DNA of 64,000 nucleotides from Oceanobacter sp. (GTDB taxonomy: Bacteria > Pseudomonadota > Gammaproteobacteria > Pseudomonadales > Oceanobacteraceae): assembly GCA_002733645.1 (NCBI GenBank), contig NVWL01000009.1:1-64000 (forward strand), given 5' to 3'. The number at the start of each line of letters is the position of its first letter. Position 1 is the first letter of the stretch. A program made the translations under genes and the position numbers. The notes beneath the pieces are model-generated. The model was given only the letters and a program-made list of their open reading frames with translations, had not been told where the DNA came from and made no database searches. Below, piece after piece: positions 1 to 7,867 of the stretch.

Positions 1-86
1 AAACGTGCGCACCTTTGAAGTGGCCAGCTGATGTCGATAAAGACGGGCTGACCATTTTGGAATACGACCCTAAGCGCTACGCGTGA
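1..86 (+). CDS. 3' end of a tandem paralogue (copy 0), unknown function
   Basis: Only the last 27 codons are in the window (first full codon at position 3, TGA stop at 84-86). The encoded tail is residue-for-residue the same as the tails of the two complete genes that follow, so this is a third, upstream member of the same tandem family. Its DNA differs at a few silent positions from copies 1 and 2. The TGA overlaps a GTG at 83-85 that is in frame with the next gene, so translational coupling is possible. Function is not recognised. Confidence 0.85.
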   Translation, partial: TCAPLKWPADVDKDGLTILEYDPKRYA

Positions 87-124
87 TTTCTACAGCACTA
101 GGATCAATGGAAAGGCAAGTTCTA

Positions 125-1003
125 ATGCGTAACTTTATCAAATACTCCAAGCTTAAATTGCGCGACCGCCCAGAAAGTTGCAGCCCGGTTGGGCCAGGCT
201 TTGCTAGTGCGGGTACACACGCGGTCACCCTTGCTGGCACTCAGGTATCGTTTAAAGCGCCCAGACATGACCCCTCTCCATTTGGAGAAACGCCGCAAAT
301 ACGGATGTGGAGGGATTACTCTTTGGCAAGTGGCGGTAAGGCCATTAACTGGAATGTCCAGCCCAGCCAAAGCTGGCAGCACACGGAGATTTTTTTCCGG
401 GAGTGGTCCTTCTGCGGGCCTTGGTTTACTGGTTATATGGGGCGTACTTCCTGTTATCTTGAGGTTATTGAGTTAACTGAACCTAACTCGCAGGTGAATT
501 TTATACACCCGCAGGCTTTAGAAACTGCAGCACTGTCTTACTTAACGGCTAATTACGGTCGTGAGGTAGTTGGTAAAGATAATGGTGAGATGAATTACAT
601 AGGCCCACTAAACTGGTCGATAGTAGATCAAGTAGAGTCCCCTACAGTGCAGTTCGATAGTGAAAATACGTTTGGTAGTGCGGACCTTGAACATCATATT
701 TTTATTCCCGTTTCTAGGTCTCATATTGCTCACTTTTCATTCTATACGGTTCAAAGCGCATCAGGTACTCGTGAGCAAGTGGATAAACAGGTAGACCCTG
801 CGCCTTTTAAAGAATTGGTTGATAATATCGTCGGCAGTATCTGTGTCACCTTGTCGCCTGAGGCGCAAGCCGACTGGGACGAAATCAAAAAGAACAATCC
901 TGACGCGAGAGTTTCAGAGACATGCGCGCCGTTAAAGTGGCCTGCGGATGTCGATAAAGACGGGCTGACCATTTTGGAATACGACCCTAAGCGCTACGCG
1001 TGA
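125..1003 (+). CDS. tandem paralogue copy 1, unknown function
   Basis: A protein of about 292 residues that I do not recognise. It has no signal peptide or membrane segment and is rich in Trp, Pro and His, including WNVQPSQSWQHTEIFF and WSFCGPWFTGYMG, so it looks soluble and cytoplasmic. It is closely related along its whole length to the next gene. I chose the ATG at 125 because AAGG lies 9 nt upstream and the same ATG and leader are kept in copy 2; the in-frame ATG at 107 or the GTG at 83 overlapping the previous stop are alternatives. Repeated soluble paralogues in one direction are typical of immunity-protein arrays, but no toxin or secretion gene is visible nearby, so that role is only a guess. 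Confidence 0.8.
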   Translation: MRNFIKYSKLKLRDRPESCSPVGPGFASAGTHAVTLAGTQVSFKAPRHDPSPFGETPQIRMWRDYSLASGGKAINWNVQPSQSWQHTEIFFREWSFCGPWFTGYMGRTSCYLEVIELTEPNSQVNFIHPQALETAALSYLTANYGREVVGKDNGEMNYIGPLNWSIVDQVESPTVQFDSENTFGSADLEHHIFIPVSRSHIAHFSFYTVQSASGTREQVDKQVDPAPFKELVDNIVGSICVTLSPEAQADWDEIKKNNPDARVSETCAPLKWPADVDKDGLTILEYDPKRYA

Positions 1004-1040
1004 TTTCTACGCACTAGGATCAATGGAAGGGCAAGTTTTA

Positions 1041-1919
1041 ATGCGTAACTTTATCAAATACTCCAAGCTTAAATTGCGCGACCGCCCAGAAAGTTGTAGT
1101 CCGGTTGGCCCCAATTTTTCGTCCGCTAGATTACACTCGGTTCAACTGGCTGGCACACATATTCAGTTTAAAGCACCCAGACATGACCCCTCTCCATTCG
1201 GGAAAACGCCGCAGATACGGATGTGGAGGGATTACCCCTTAGCTAGCGGCGGTAAGGCCATTAACTGGAACGTTCAGCCCAGCCGGAGCTGGCAGCACAC
1301 CGAGATTTTTTTCCGCCAGTGGTCCTTTTGCGGCCCTTGGTTTACTGGGTTTATGGGGGAGACATCCTGCTACCTAGAGGTGATTCAGCTAACTGAGGCC
1401 AACCCGAACGTTAATTTTATGCACCCTCAGGCGCTGGAAATTGCAGCGATCGCCTATCTGACAGCAAACTATGGTCGCGAAGTATATGACGAAGGCACCG
1501 ATGAAATGCACTATGTTGGTCCACTGAATTGGTCAATCGTCGCACAGTTAGAAGTGCCATCGGTACAGTTCGACAGTGAAAAAACGTATAGTGGAGCAGA
1601 ACCTGAGCGTCATGTGTTTATTCCAATTTCCCGTGCTCACATAGCACATTTCTCATTCAGTACTTTACAAAATGCCTCAGGCACTCGTGAGCAAGTCGAT
1701 AAAAAAGTAGACCCCGCGCCTTTTAAAGCGCTGGTCGATAATATCGTCGGCAGTATCTGTATCACCTTGTCGCCTGAGGCGCAAGCCGACTGGGACGAAA
1801 TCAAAAAGAACAATCCTGACGCGAGAGTTTCAGAGACATGTGCGCCGTTAAAGTGGCCTGCGGATGTCGATAAAGATGGACTGACTATTTTAGAATACGA
1901 TCCTAAACGTTATGCGTAA
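1041..1919 (+). CDS. tandem paralogue copy 2, unknown function
   Basis: A protein of about 292 residues paralogous to the gene ending at 1003. The first 24 residues match exactly and roughly the last 50 residues are identical apart from single changes, while the middle (residues about 25-230) has scattered substitutions. At DNA level the 3' ends of copies 1 and 2 are almost identical over some 140 nt, which suggests recent duplication or gene conversion. The spacer before the gene is also a repeat of the spacer before copy 1, with one base deleted. The in-frame ATG at 1023 is an alternative start. No catalytic motif is recognised. Confidence 0.8.
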   Translation: MRNFIKYSKLKLRDRPESCSPVGPNFSSARLHSVQLAGTHIQFKAPRHDPSPFGKTPQIRMWRDYPLASGGKAINWNVQPSRSWQHTEIFFRQWSFCGPWFTGFMGETSCYLEVIQLTEANPNVNFMHPQALEIAAIAYLTANYGREVYDEGTDEMHYVGPLNWSIVAQLEVPSVQFDSEKTYSGAEPERHVFIPISRAHIAHFSFSTLQNASGTREQVDKKVDPAPFKALVDNIVGSICITLSPEAQADWDEIKKNNPDARVSETCAPLKWPADVDKDGLTILEYDPKRYA

Positions 1920-1933
1920 GTTCTTTTAAGCGG

Positions 1934-2311
1934 ATGCTGATCAGTCTCAGATTAACAAGTTCCAACAAAGCGCAAGAGTTTATGGCGAGCCGTGACAGTA
2001 TGAGGCTTCGCTTGCAGTCTGCTTTTATTCTCCTTGCTCAACATTCCCATCAGGGCAAAGCGATTCTTGAAGTTAAACATAATATTCATGGCTGGCTTCA
2101 GGTCTGTGATAGCGAGCATAAATATCCAATTATTCAGAACCCTTTGTTGCTGGACTTTAATCATCTATGGCGAGCAATTGAGTACACCCTCGCTGAAGGT
2201 GACAGTTGGCCCACAGAAGCGGATAAGCAAAGGTTAAAACTGGAGCGGCTGATTAAACAGAGAGCCGAGGAAGCAGAGTTGAGGCGTCGCCGGTTTGTAG
2301 TGGTGAAATAA
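1934..2311 (+). CDS. small hypothetical protein downstream of the tandem paralogues
   Basis: A 125-residue protein starting 14 nt after the stop of copy 2, so probably the last gene of the same operon. It has no signal peptide or transmembrane helix. The C-terminal third is highly charged and helical (Lys/Arg/Glu-rich, ending in a run of arginines and FVVVK). I do not recognise the family. Position and size would suit an accessory partner of the paralogues, but nothing in the sequence fixes a function. Confidence 0.65.
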   Translation: MLISLRLTSSNKAQEFMASRDSMRLRLQSAFILLAQHSHQGKAILEVKHNIHGWLQVCDSEHKYPIIQNPLLLDFNHLWRAIEYTLAEGDSWPTEADKQRLKLERLIKQRAEEAELRRRRFVVVK

Positions 2312-2393
2312 AAAGACGACTCCGCCTTAACGTAGGGCTGAATCATGGGGCGTAGATGCTTCATCTAATTATTCTCCTCACTTTATATGAGTA

Positions 2394-2502
2394 GAATGTA
2401 TTGGTGAAGGAGGGGGCATGAGGTGTATCTATTTCGGTATTAACTAAGTGCCCTGGTTGGTATTTAGGAAATGGTATTCCGATACTTGTCGTCTCACTAT
2501 AA
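2394..2502 (+). pseudogene. frameshifted orphan copy of the C-terminal tip of the gene at 2594-3121
   Basis: Read from 2394 the frame gives ECIGEGGG...FGIN and a stop; a shift of one base at about 2445 restores KCPGWYLGNGIPI up to a TAA at 2500-2502. This matches the extreme C-terminus of the intact gene downstream, which ends in KCPDWYLGDGIEII. The DNA match is clear around 2444-2475 against 3070-3104. There is no upstream N-terminal part or start codon, so it is a degenerate orphan module, not a gene. Confidence 0.6.
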
Positions 2503-2593
2503 TTGAGCACATCAAAATATAACGTATGATCAGGCAAGGCTGTTTTGCAGTACTTGTTAATCAATTCGCAACAATTCAAGAATAGAGCGTAAT

Positions 2594-3121
2594 ATGGAAA
2601 TCACGACTCACAAAATAATGACCTTAATCAACACAATTATCGTTCTATTTGTTGTCTTTTATTTGTGGAAAAATGAGTTTATATCCACTGATACTATGAG
2701 TGCTTTGGTTGAGAAAAATGAACACTTAGTGATAAAGAATGAAGAACTCATGACGAGAATTCAAACTATTGAATATAAATATTCTCATCTTTCTGAACGA
2801 GTTAAATCTCTAGGCTATTCAGATCAATCTGTTCAGAATCAGGCCATGAATATTGTTAAGTATGAAAGCCCTAAGTCGCTTGCTGACAGAGACTCTGAAG
2901 CTAAGGAAGAAATGGATGTGTGGTCTGGGGTTGATGAAGTAGAAACCTCTTATGTTTCGTTTGGCGAGGGGTATGATACTGAGAATACGGCCGTAGACTG
3001 GAATGCGATGAAGGAGCGGGAGTGTTATGCATCTGGCGAAGGCTTGATCGGGCTATTCGCCGCAATCACAGCTAAGTGCCCTGATTGGTATTTAGGAGAT
3101 GGTATCGAGATTATTCGGTAA
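2594..3121 (+). CDS. membrane-anchored coiled-coil protein, unknown function
   Basis: A 175-residue protein with an N-terminal hydrophobic segment (residues about 9-25, IMTLINTIIVLFVVFYLW) followed by a Glu/Lys-rich stretch with coiled-coil character (about 35-75), then an acidic region and a small Cys-containing tip (CYASGEG... KCPDWYLGDG). The topology suggests an inner-membrane anchor with the rest in the periplasm or cytoplasm. I do not recognise the family. The tip also occurs as a degenerate copy just upstream, which implies that this module has been duplicated or exchanged. The A+T-rich codon use differs from the conserved core genes further right. Confidence 0.7.
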   Translation: MEITTHKIMTLINTIIVLFVVFYLWKNEFISTDTMSALVEKNEHLVIKNEELMTRIQTIEYKYSHLSERVKSLGYSDQSVQNQAMNIVKYESPKSLADRDSEAKEEMDVWSGVDEVETSYVSFGEGYDTENTAVDWNAMKERECYASGEGLIGLFAAITAKCPDWYLGDGIEIIR

Positions 3122-3182
3122 ATAATTCCTGCTTTTTGATCTGTGTTATATAAATGCGTTAGATGAATCTAAGGATAGAAAA

Positions 3183-3806
3183 ATGAAATTACTTCTAATT
3201 ACTGTAGCGCTCGGTCTTGCTGGTTGGCAGTTTCTTATCAAGAGTCACTCAGGCCAATACCCTGATGTCTATTTGCCGGATGGCACGCCAGATGTGTTTT
3301 TGCTGACCTACGAACAATGCGGTGCGGTGTGTGATAAAGCGCGCCTTCATTTAAAAAGCCGTGGCATTTATTTTAATGAAGTTGATGCTCATAAAGATGA
3401 GGAGCGTTGGAAAGAACTCGGAGGCCCTCGAAGCTTTCCTTTTTTGCTGGTAGGTGATCAACAAGCCCAGGGTTATAACCCGGGTTTTTTTAGCAGTGCA
3501 TTAGGGGAGTCATTGGGAACGTCTGGTCTGTCTGCTCAAGAGCAGCGAATTTACGCGAAGCACTTTGATAGCGCTGGAGAGCCTAAAGTCGTTTTGTATG
3601 GCACGGATTGGTGTGGTTACTGTAATCGGCTGAGAAAGAAGCTGGAAGGCGATTACATTGCTTATGACTACGTTAATATGGATAAGCCGGATAAAAAAAC
3701 ATGGCTGATGGAAGCCATGGGCATTCACGGATATCCAGTGGTGTATGTTGGCTATGAGCGTGTCCAAACGCCTGATTTTGAACACGTGGTGCAGGCGTTG
3801 AACTAA
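3183..3806 (+). CDS. tandem glutaredoxin/thioredoxin-fold protein, membrane-anchored
   Basis: A 207-residue protein. An N-terminal hydrophobic segment (residues 1-17) suggests export or anchoring. Two glutaredoxin-like halves follow: the first (about 34-105) contains CGAVC in place of the usual CxxC, and the second (about 135-205) contains a classical CGYC after VVLYGTDW and a cis-Pro motif YPVVYVG. The likely role is thiol-disulfide exchange outside the cytoplasm. The first domain has a spacing of three residues between its cysteines, so it may be structural or regulatory. AAGGATAG ahead of the ATG is a plausible ribosome site. The gene stands alone between unrelated genes. Confidence 0.8.
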   Translation: MKLLLITVALGLAGWQFLIKSHSGQYPDVYLPDGTPDVFLLTYEQCGAVCDKARLHLKSRGIYFNEVDAHKDEERWKELGGPRSFPFLLVGDQQAQGYNPGFFSSALGESLGTSGLSAQEQRIYAKHFDSAGEPKVVLYGTDWCGYCNRLRKKLEGDYIAYDYVNMDKPDKKTWLMEAMGIHGYPVVYVGYERVQTPDFEHVVQALN

Positions 3807-3925
3807 ACGTCTCTGCTTTCCTTTTTGGAGAAGGGTTTTAATCGGCTTGTGTCTCTTAGCCTGTGCATACCCTCACAATCGCCAGTGCTATACTTCATTT
3901 CTTACTAACCATCATCAGGCCAAAC

Positions 3926-4894
3926 ATGAACTGGGATCGCGAAACACTTATTCAAGAATTAGGTGAGTTCGATTGGGCACTGCCCGATGCGCCTCCTGGG
4001 CCACAGTTGCAGGCCTACAGTCAGCATTACTCTTTGAACTTTGATGATTCATCTGAGGCGTTATCGCATCAGGCGGGTTTGGCTAAGTTGGGTGGTTTTG
4101 ATATTGCGGTGCAGCGTTGGATGACGGCCTCTGCGGTGGGTACGGCGATTTTGGTACACGGTTATTATGATCATGTTGGTTTGTACAAGAACCTCATCGA
4201 TTTTTGTTTGCGCCAGAATTTAAACGTGGTGGCGTTTGATTTACCGGGTCATGGTTTATCCAGTGGTGAGCAAGCGGTGATTGCTAACTTTCAGGATTAC
4301 GATGCGGTGTTCAGTGAGGTGGTTGAAAAGGTGCAGGCAAACATGCCCGAGCCTTTGTTTGCGTTTGGCCAAAGTACTGGCGGCGCGATTCTCATTAACT
4401 TTCTTTTAAAACGCGGCTTCACGGCTGAGGAGTGCCCATTTGCGGATGTTATTCTACTGGCACCTTTGGTTCGTCCTATGGGCTGGCGTAAAGGGATGCT
4501 TCTTCATCCGGTGTTAAGTTTGTTCCTAAAGCAGATGAAGCGTAAGCATGGGGATTCGTCGTCCGATGAAGATTTCCTTGATTTCGTCCGTTCGCAAGAC
4601 CCGTTGCAGTCTCTGTTTTTAAGTGTCGAATGGGTGGGGGCATTAATTAAGTGGATGCGCTTTATTGAGGCTCAACCAGCCACCGATGTACCTATGTTTA
4701 TCGTCCAAGGCGATGAGGATGGCACGGTGGATTGGCGACATAATATGAAAGTGCTTGAAGAAAAATTCCCACAGCGAGAGCTATTTGTCCTTGAAAATGG
4801 CCGCCATCATTTGGTAAATGAATCGCTTGATAAACGCTCCGACATGTATCAGCACATTACTAAGCGTTTGCAGACGAGGTTAACTCTCGGCTAA
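3926..4894 (+). CDS. alpha/beta hydrolase (monoacylglycerol-lipase-like, serine aminopeptidase S33 type)
   Basis: A 322-residue cytoplasmic alpha/beta hydrolase. It shows the oxyanion-hole motif VHGYYDH, the nucleophile elbow FGQSTGG, an Asp-bearing strand with VQGDEDGTVDW and a C-terminal catalytic His in NGRHHLVNE, so the triad is complete. The closest family is the lysophospholipase/monoacylglycerol lipase group; substrate unknown. I prefer the ATG at 3926 (MNWDRETL) because the longer frame from 3863 adds a hydrophobic stretch not typical of the family. Its 3' end overlaps the convergent EVE-domain gene by 15 nt. Confidence 0.85.
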   Translation: MNWDRETLIQELGEFDWALPDAPPGPQLQAYSQHYSLNFDDSSEALSHQAGLAKLGGFDIAVQRWMTASAVGTAILVHGYYDHVGLYKNLIDFCLRQNLNVVAFDLPGHGLSSGEQAVIANFQDYDAVFSEVVEKVQANMPEPLFAFGQSTGGAILINFLLKRGFTAEECPFADVILLAPLVRPMGWRKGMLLHPVLSLFLKQMKRKHGDSSSDEDFLDFVRSQDPLQSLFLSVEWVGALIKWMRFIEAQPATDVPMFIVQGDEDGTVDWRHNMKVLEEKFPQRELFVLENGRHHLVNESLDKRSDMYQHITKRLQTRLTLG

Positions 4895-5353
4895 TTTCAG
4901 TATGTAATTCCACTCTTGGGCTGTTACTGGCTGCACGGATAATCGGCTGCGATTCAGCAGGACCATATCTTTCAGTGCGTCATGATGGCGCATTTCTTTT
5001 AGGCTAACGACTCTCGATAGTTCACGTTCGGCTGCGACTTCCACTGTTATCCAGCGCGGATTGTCTGATGAAGACTTGGGATCAAAGTAATCTGAGGCGG
5101 GGTCTAGGGAACTCGGATCAACCAAACCCGTCTTAGTTACCGTGCAAATACCGGCAATGCCAGGCTGTTTACAGCTGGAATGGTAAAAAAACGCCTTATC
5201 GCCCACCGAAAAATCGTCTCTTAGTATATTTCGGGCTTGATAATTGCGTACTCCATCCCATACAGTGCGCCCTAGGGAAGTTTGAGTGTGGGCTTGAGTT
5301 AGGTCGGTATAAGAGAAAGTATCCGGTTCGGACTTAAGTAACCAATAATTCAT
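4880..5353 (-). CDS. EVE domain-containing protein
   Basis: A 157-residue single-domain EVE/PUA-like protein. The N-terminus MNYWLLKSEPDTFSYTDL, then the WDGVRNYQARN and FFYHSSC blocks, is the family signature. EVE proteins are thought to bind modified bases in RNA or DNA; the exact ligand in bacteria of this type is not established. The length equals that of the usual bacterial members. It sits at the start of the block leading to ygfA, as in Pseudomonas. The 3' end overlaps the convergent hydrolase. Confidence 0.92.
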   Translation of the reverse strand: MNYWLLKSEPDTFSYTDLTQAHTQTSLGRTVWDGVRNYQARNILRDDFSVGDKAFFYHSSCKQPGIAGICTVTKTGLVDPSSLDPASDYFDPKSSSDNPRWITVEVAAERELSRVVSLKEMRHHDALKDMVLLNRSRLSVQPVTAQEWNYILKLAES

Positions 5354-5510
5354 AATAAAGTATCAGACGAGTTAGTTTTTTTACGCCACGCAATAGATAC
5401 CATTATTAAAGAGTATCGCGTCGTCATTTCGGGTCTGGTGTTAATAATAACAAGTCAGTCGCTAAAGTACTGGCCATATTTTTGTAAGCACATTGGGATA
5501 AGTGAACGTC

Positions 5511-5636
5511 ATGAGAAAGCCAGATGTACTTATGTTTCTCGTCATCCTTGTTGTATTAGGATCGACAGTAACAGGCATCGCTGCAGAGCAGAAGCGCGAA
5601 CCAACCGGTTTGGCGTCAGAATCGAGTATACGTTGA
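5511..5636 (+). CDS. small single-pass membrane or exported protein (41 aa)
   Basis: A short frame beginning MRKPDVLMFLVILVVLG with one hydrophobic helix (about residues 6-24) followed by a polar Lys/Glu/Ser tail. Charge distribution (two basic residues, helix, polar tail) is that of a real exported or membrane peptide, and it lies alone between the divergent EVE gene and the convergent ygfA. I seem to recall short membrane proteins at the same place in Pseudomonas, but cannot verify it. The ribosome site (AAGTGA) is weak. Confidence 0.5.
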   Translation: MRKPDVLMFLVILVVLGSTVTGIAAEQKREPTGLASESSIR

Positions 5637-5668
5637 GCCCCATAGTTTAAGCATCGGGCTTACAGAAT

Positions 5669-6253
5669 TTAGCTTGTAAGCCTTTTCGCCTGATGATCGG
5701 TCACTATTAATGTCAGTGGAATATCCCAAGATTCTGCGGGCAGTAATGGCACTTCCTGAAATGCATAAGCGCACCCAGCTAATGAAGGTTTTTGACCTTT
5801 GTTTCGCATAAAGGCGAGTGTACGGTCGTAAAATCCTCCCCCCATGCCTAAGCGATTTCCACGCGTATCAAAGGCAACTAAAGGTAAGCAAATCAAACTC
5901 ATAAAGCGCGCTGATATTCGTGTGCCTCGGCGAAAATCAGGCTCGGAAATACCGAAGCGATTGGTGCTCATGGGCGTGTTTTGATCATACCGAATAAAGG
6001 TTAAGTGGCCTTTGCGCAGTGGATGCAATACGGGTAAGTAGACCTCTTTACCACGTGCCATGACGTCTTTGATTAACCAGCTTGTATCAATTTCCCCGTC
6101 ATTGGTTAAATACAGGGCAATGCGATTGGCAAACGCGTATTCAGGGCGGCGCGAAAACTGGCGTAGCAAGTTTCTTCCTGACGCTCGACGTTGAGCGGGC
6201 GTTAATGTGCGGCGTTTTTTGCGGATGAGTTTCCGCAGTGCTTGCTTGTTCAC
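5669..6253 (-). CDS. ygfA: 5-formyltetrahydrofolate cyclo-ligase
   Basis: A 194-residue enzyme converting 5-formyl-THF to 5,10-methenyl-THF with ATP. Visible signatures are the basic N-terminus (KQALRKLIRKKRRTL), YLTNDGEIDT, the substrate/phosphate loop RLGMGGGFYDRTL and the C-terminal end PLTLIVTD. The start is taken at GTG 6253 (VNKQALRK); the longer frame to 6286 would begin within the leader. It lies directly downstream of the 6S RNA gene on the same strand, the arrangement known from E. coli (ssrS-ygfA) and Pseudomonas, so it is probably co-transcribed with 6S RNA. Confidence 0.93.
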   Translation of the reverse strand: MNKQALRKLIRKKRRTLTPAQRRASGRNLLRQFSRRPEYAFANRIALYLTNDGEIDTSWLIKDVMARGKEVYLPVLHPLRKGHLTFIRYDQNTPMSTNRFGISEPDFRRGTRISARFMSLICLPLVAFDTRGNRLGMGGGFYDRTLAFMRNKGQKPSLAGCAYAFQEVPLLPAESWDIPLTLIVTDHQAKRLTS

Positions 6254-6296
6254 GGAGGAGTATTCCAAAAGAGAGGAGCATTCCAAAAAGAGAAAA

Positions 6297-6470
6297 GCTC
6301 ACTGAAGTGCCGGATGTCGGAAAAGCCCTTGAACCCGAGGTTCAAGGTGGGGGGTTCGATCACTGAATTAGGCTTTCCGGTCAAGCCGGACTTGCGCACA
6401 ACGGTGAGAGAAACCCTCCAGGGTAATAAGCATCGGCTCGAGGTCTTTACCGACGGGCACTCCAGAGAGC
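6297..6470 (-). ncRNA. ssrS: 6S RNA
   Basis: About 174 nt on the minus strand between zapA and ygfA, the standard location. The ends pair to close the long hairpin: 5' GCTCTCTGGAGTGCC with 3' GGCACTTCAGTGAGC. Near the 3' side is the highly conserved CCTTGAACCTCGGGTTCAAGG segment, itself a hairpin and shared with Pseudomonas 6S RNA. 6S RNA mimics an open promoter and sequesters sigma-70 RNA polymerase in stationary phase. The ends are inferred from pairing and from the promoter, so they are good to a few bases. Confidence 0.93.
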
Positions 6471-6476
6471 AATTTG

Positions 6477-6507
6477 AGTATAGCAAAATCTAGCGTGTGC
6501 CTGTCAT
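6477..6507 (-). promoter_or_regulatory. sigma-70 promoter of 6S RNA
   Basis: Minus-strand -10 box TATACT at 6477-6482 and a -35-like ATGACA at 6502-6507, with 19 bp between. This places the start near 6470, exactly where the 6S RNA 5' stem begins. Confidence 0.65.
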
Positions 6508-6571
6508 CTAATCTAACGTTTTCTTTTGTGACTGGGTTCAAATTCGGTGTTTAAACCCGCAGCTGGAGGAG

Positions 6572-6886
6572 TTAAAGCTCCAACTGTGAATCGGCATCAA
6601 GAATCAGGTCGATGCGATGGTTGAGGCGCTCAATATGCTCAGACACCTTGGCTTGGCTGGCCTCAGCCTCGCGTAACTGATGGGTAATATTTAGCGCCGC
6701 AATGACGGCAATTCGATCAGTACTCAGTACCTTGCCTGCTCTTGAGCTGGCTTCACGAATTTCGGTCATTTTTTCATCGAGGGCACGTGCCGCTTCGCGC
6801 AATTCATATTCAGCGCCATCAGGACAATTAATACGATATTCGCGATCAAGAATATCTAATGACAAAATTTTTGATGGGTTAGCCAC
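6572..6886 (-). CDS. zapA: cell division protein ZapA
   Basis: A 104-residue ZapA, which bundles FtsZ filaments at the division ring. The N-terminal globular part has the family motif LDREYRINCPDGAEYELREAA, followed by DRIAVIAALNITHQL and a C-terminal coiled-coil helix. The length is typical. The start overlaps the end of the upstream coiled-coil gene by 8 nt, indicating translational coupling; 6S RNA follows downstream. Confidence 0.95.
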   Translation of the reverse strand: MANPSKILSLDILDREYRINCPDGAEYELREAARALDEKMTEIREASSRAGKVLSTDRIAVIAALNITHQLREAEASQAKVSEHIERLNHRIDLILDADSQLEL

Positions 6887-7091
6887 TGTTGCGCTCCAGA
6901 GTCTGCAGGCGGGTAATCATTTCGTTCACCTTGCGGCGAGCAAATTCATTTTGCTGAATGAGCTTGGCTCGTTCGGCTTGCCATGAAGCTTCTGCACTAC
7001 GCATGGCTTTGTTTTGCTCGCGTAGATCATCGTGCACGTCGAGTAGCTTGTCGATTTTCAGGAGCAGGGATTGAATATCAGCCTCTTGCAT
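6879..7091 (-). CDS. TIGR02449 family coiled-coil protein (ZapB-like)
   Basis: A 70-residue, almost entirely helical protein with heptad spacing of Leu/Ile and many charged residues (DKLLDVHDDLREQNKAMR). The family occurs immediately upstream of zapA in pseudomonads and relatives and looks like a small ZapB-type partner, although the function is not proven. It overlaps zapA by 8 nt. Confidence 0.88.
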   Translation of the reverse strand: MQEADIQSLLLKIDKLLDVHDDLREQNKAMRSAEASWQAERAKLIQQNEFARRKVNEMITRLQTLERNSG

Positions 7092-7247
7092 CGCGTCCGT
7101 GACCTTCGTGAGAGTTACGTTTGGGTTCTTAATAGCCCCTACTATAAGAGTCGAGCCATTACTCGGTCAATGGACTGAAGCGAACCACCCTTATTCTCTG
7201 GGTCTCTGAGTGCTAGAATTGGACCATAACTAACATCCGAGGCAAGT

Positions 7248-7811
7248 ATGGCAATCGAATATCCTGAACTAGCAGATTTATGGGAAGAATCCGGGTGCTT
7301 CCAAACCCCGTCAGCATTACATGGTTGGTTGAGCGGTTATCTCGCTAGCGGAGCGCGCTTAGCGCCTGAGTCGTGGTTAAAAGAAGCCGCCGATTATCTT
7401 GAGGTCGACGATTTACCGGAAGCGCTAAGTAAAGCGGTGATCGACATGTATGTGCAGGTGGTTGAGCAGTTATCTGCTGAAGACATGGACTTTAACCTGT
7501 TGCTTCCCGACGATGAAGAAGCCGATGTCGATGAGCAAGTAGAATGCTTAGCGCAATGGAGCAAAGGGTTTTTGGATGGCATTGGTGCCTCCGGTAAGCT
7601 GACGCGCACACCGGATAAAGATGTCTTTGAGGTGCTGCAAGATTTGGATGCTTTCTCTCAAGCACACATTGAAGACATTAACGATCCAGACAATGCAGAG
7701 CTTTATTTAGGCTTAACCGAACACGCACGCGTGGCGGCAATGACGGTATTTTATGCCTACAACCAACCGGCACCAAGCACGTCTGGCGTATCTCCAAAGA
7801 CACTGCACTGA
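7248..7811 (+). CDS. ygfB: YgfB/YecA (UPF0149) family protein
   Basis: A 187-residue acidic protein of the UPF0149 family, all-helical, with the typical FNLLLPDDEEADVDEQVECLAQWSKGF region split around the glycine-rich FLDGIG loop. In Pseudomonas aeruginosa YgfB is reported as a regulator linked to beta-lactam resistance; in most species the role is open. It is the first gene of a plus-strand operon with pepP and the two ubi hydroxylases, as in E. coli. Confidence 0.92.
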   Translation: MAIEYPELADLWEESGCFQTPSALHGWLSGYLASGARLAPESWLKEAADYLEVDDLPEALSKAVIDMYVQVVEQLSAEDMDFNLLLPDDEEADVDEQVECLAQWSKGFLDGIGASGKLTRTPDKDVFEVLQDLDAFSQAHIEDINDPDNAELYLGLTEHARVAAMTVFYAYNQPAPSTSGVSPKTLH

Positions 7812-7867
7812 GATGCACAATGCGTTCGAGTATTGAGCGCGGTTTGAAACACATTACTGAGGTAGGT

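Noticed and set aside
6250-6493. Short protein frames on both strands across the zapA-ygfA gap
   Set aside because: The region is 6S RNA with clear terminal pairing and conserved core, so the frames are accidental.
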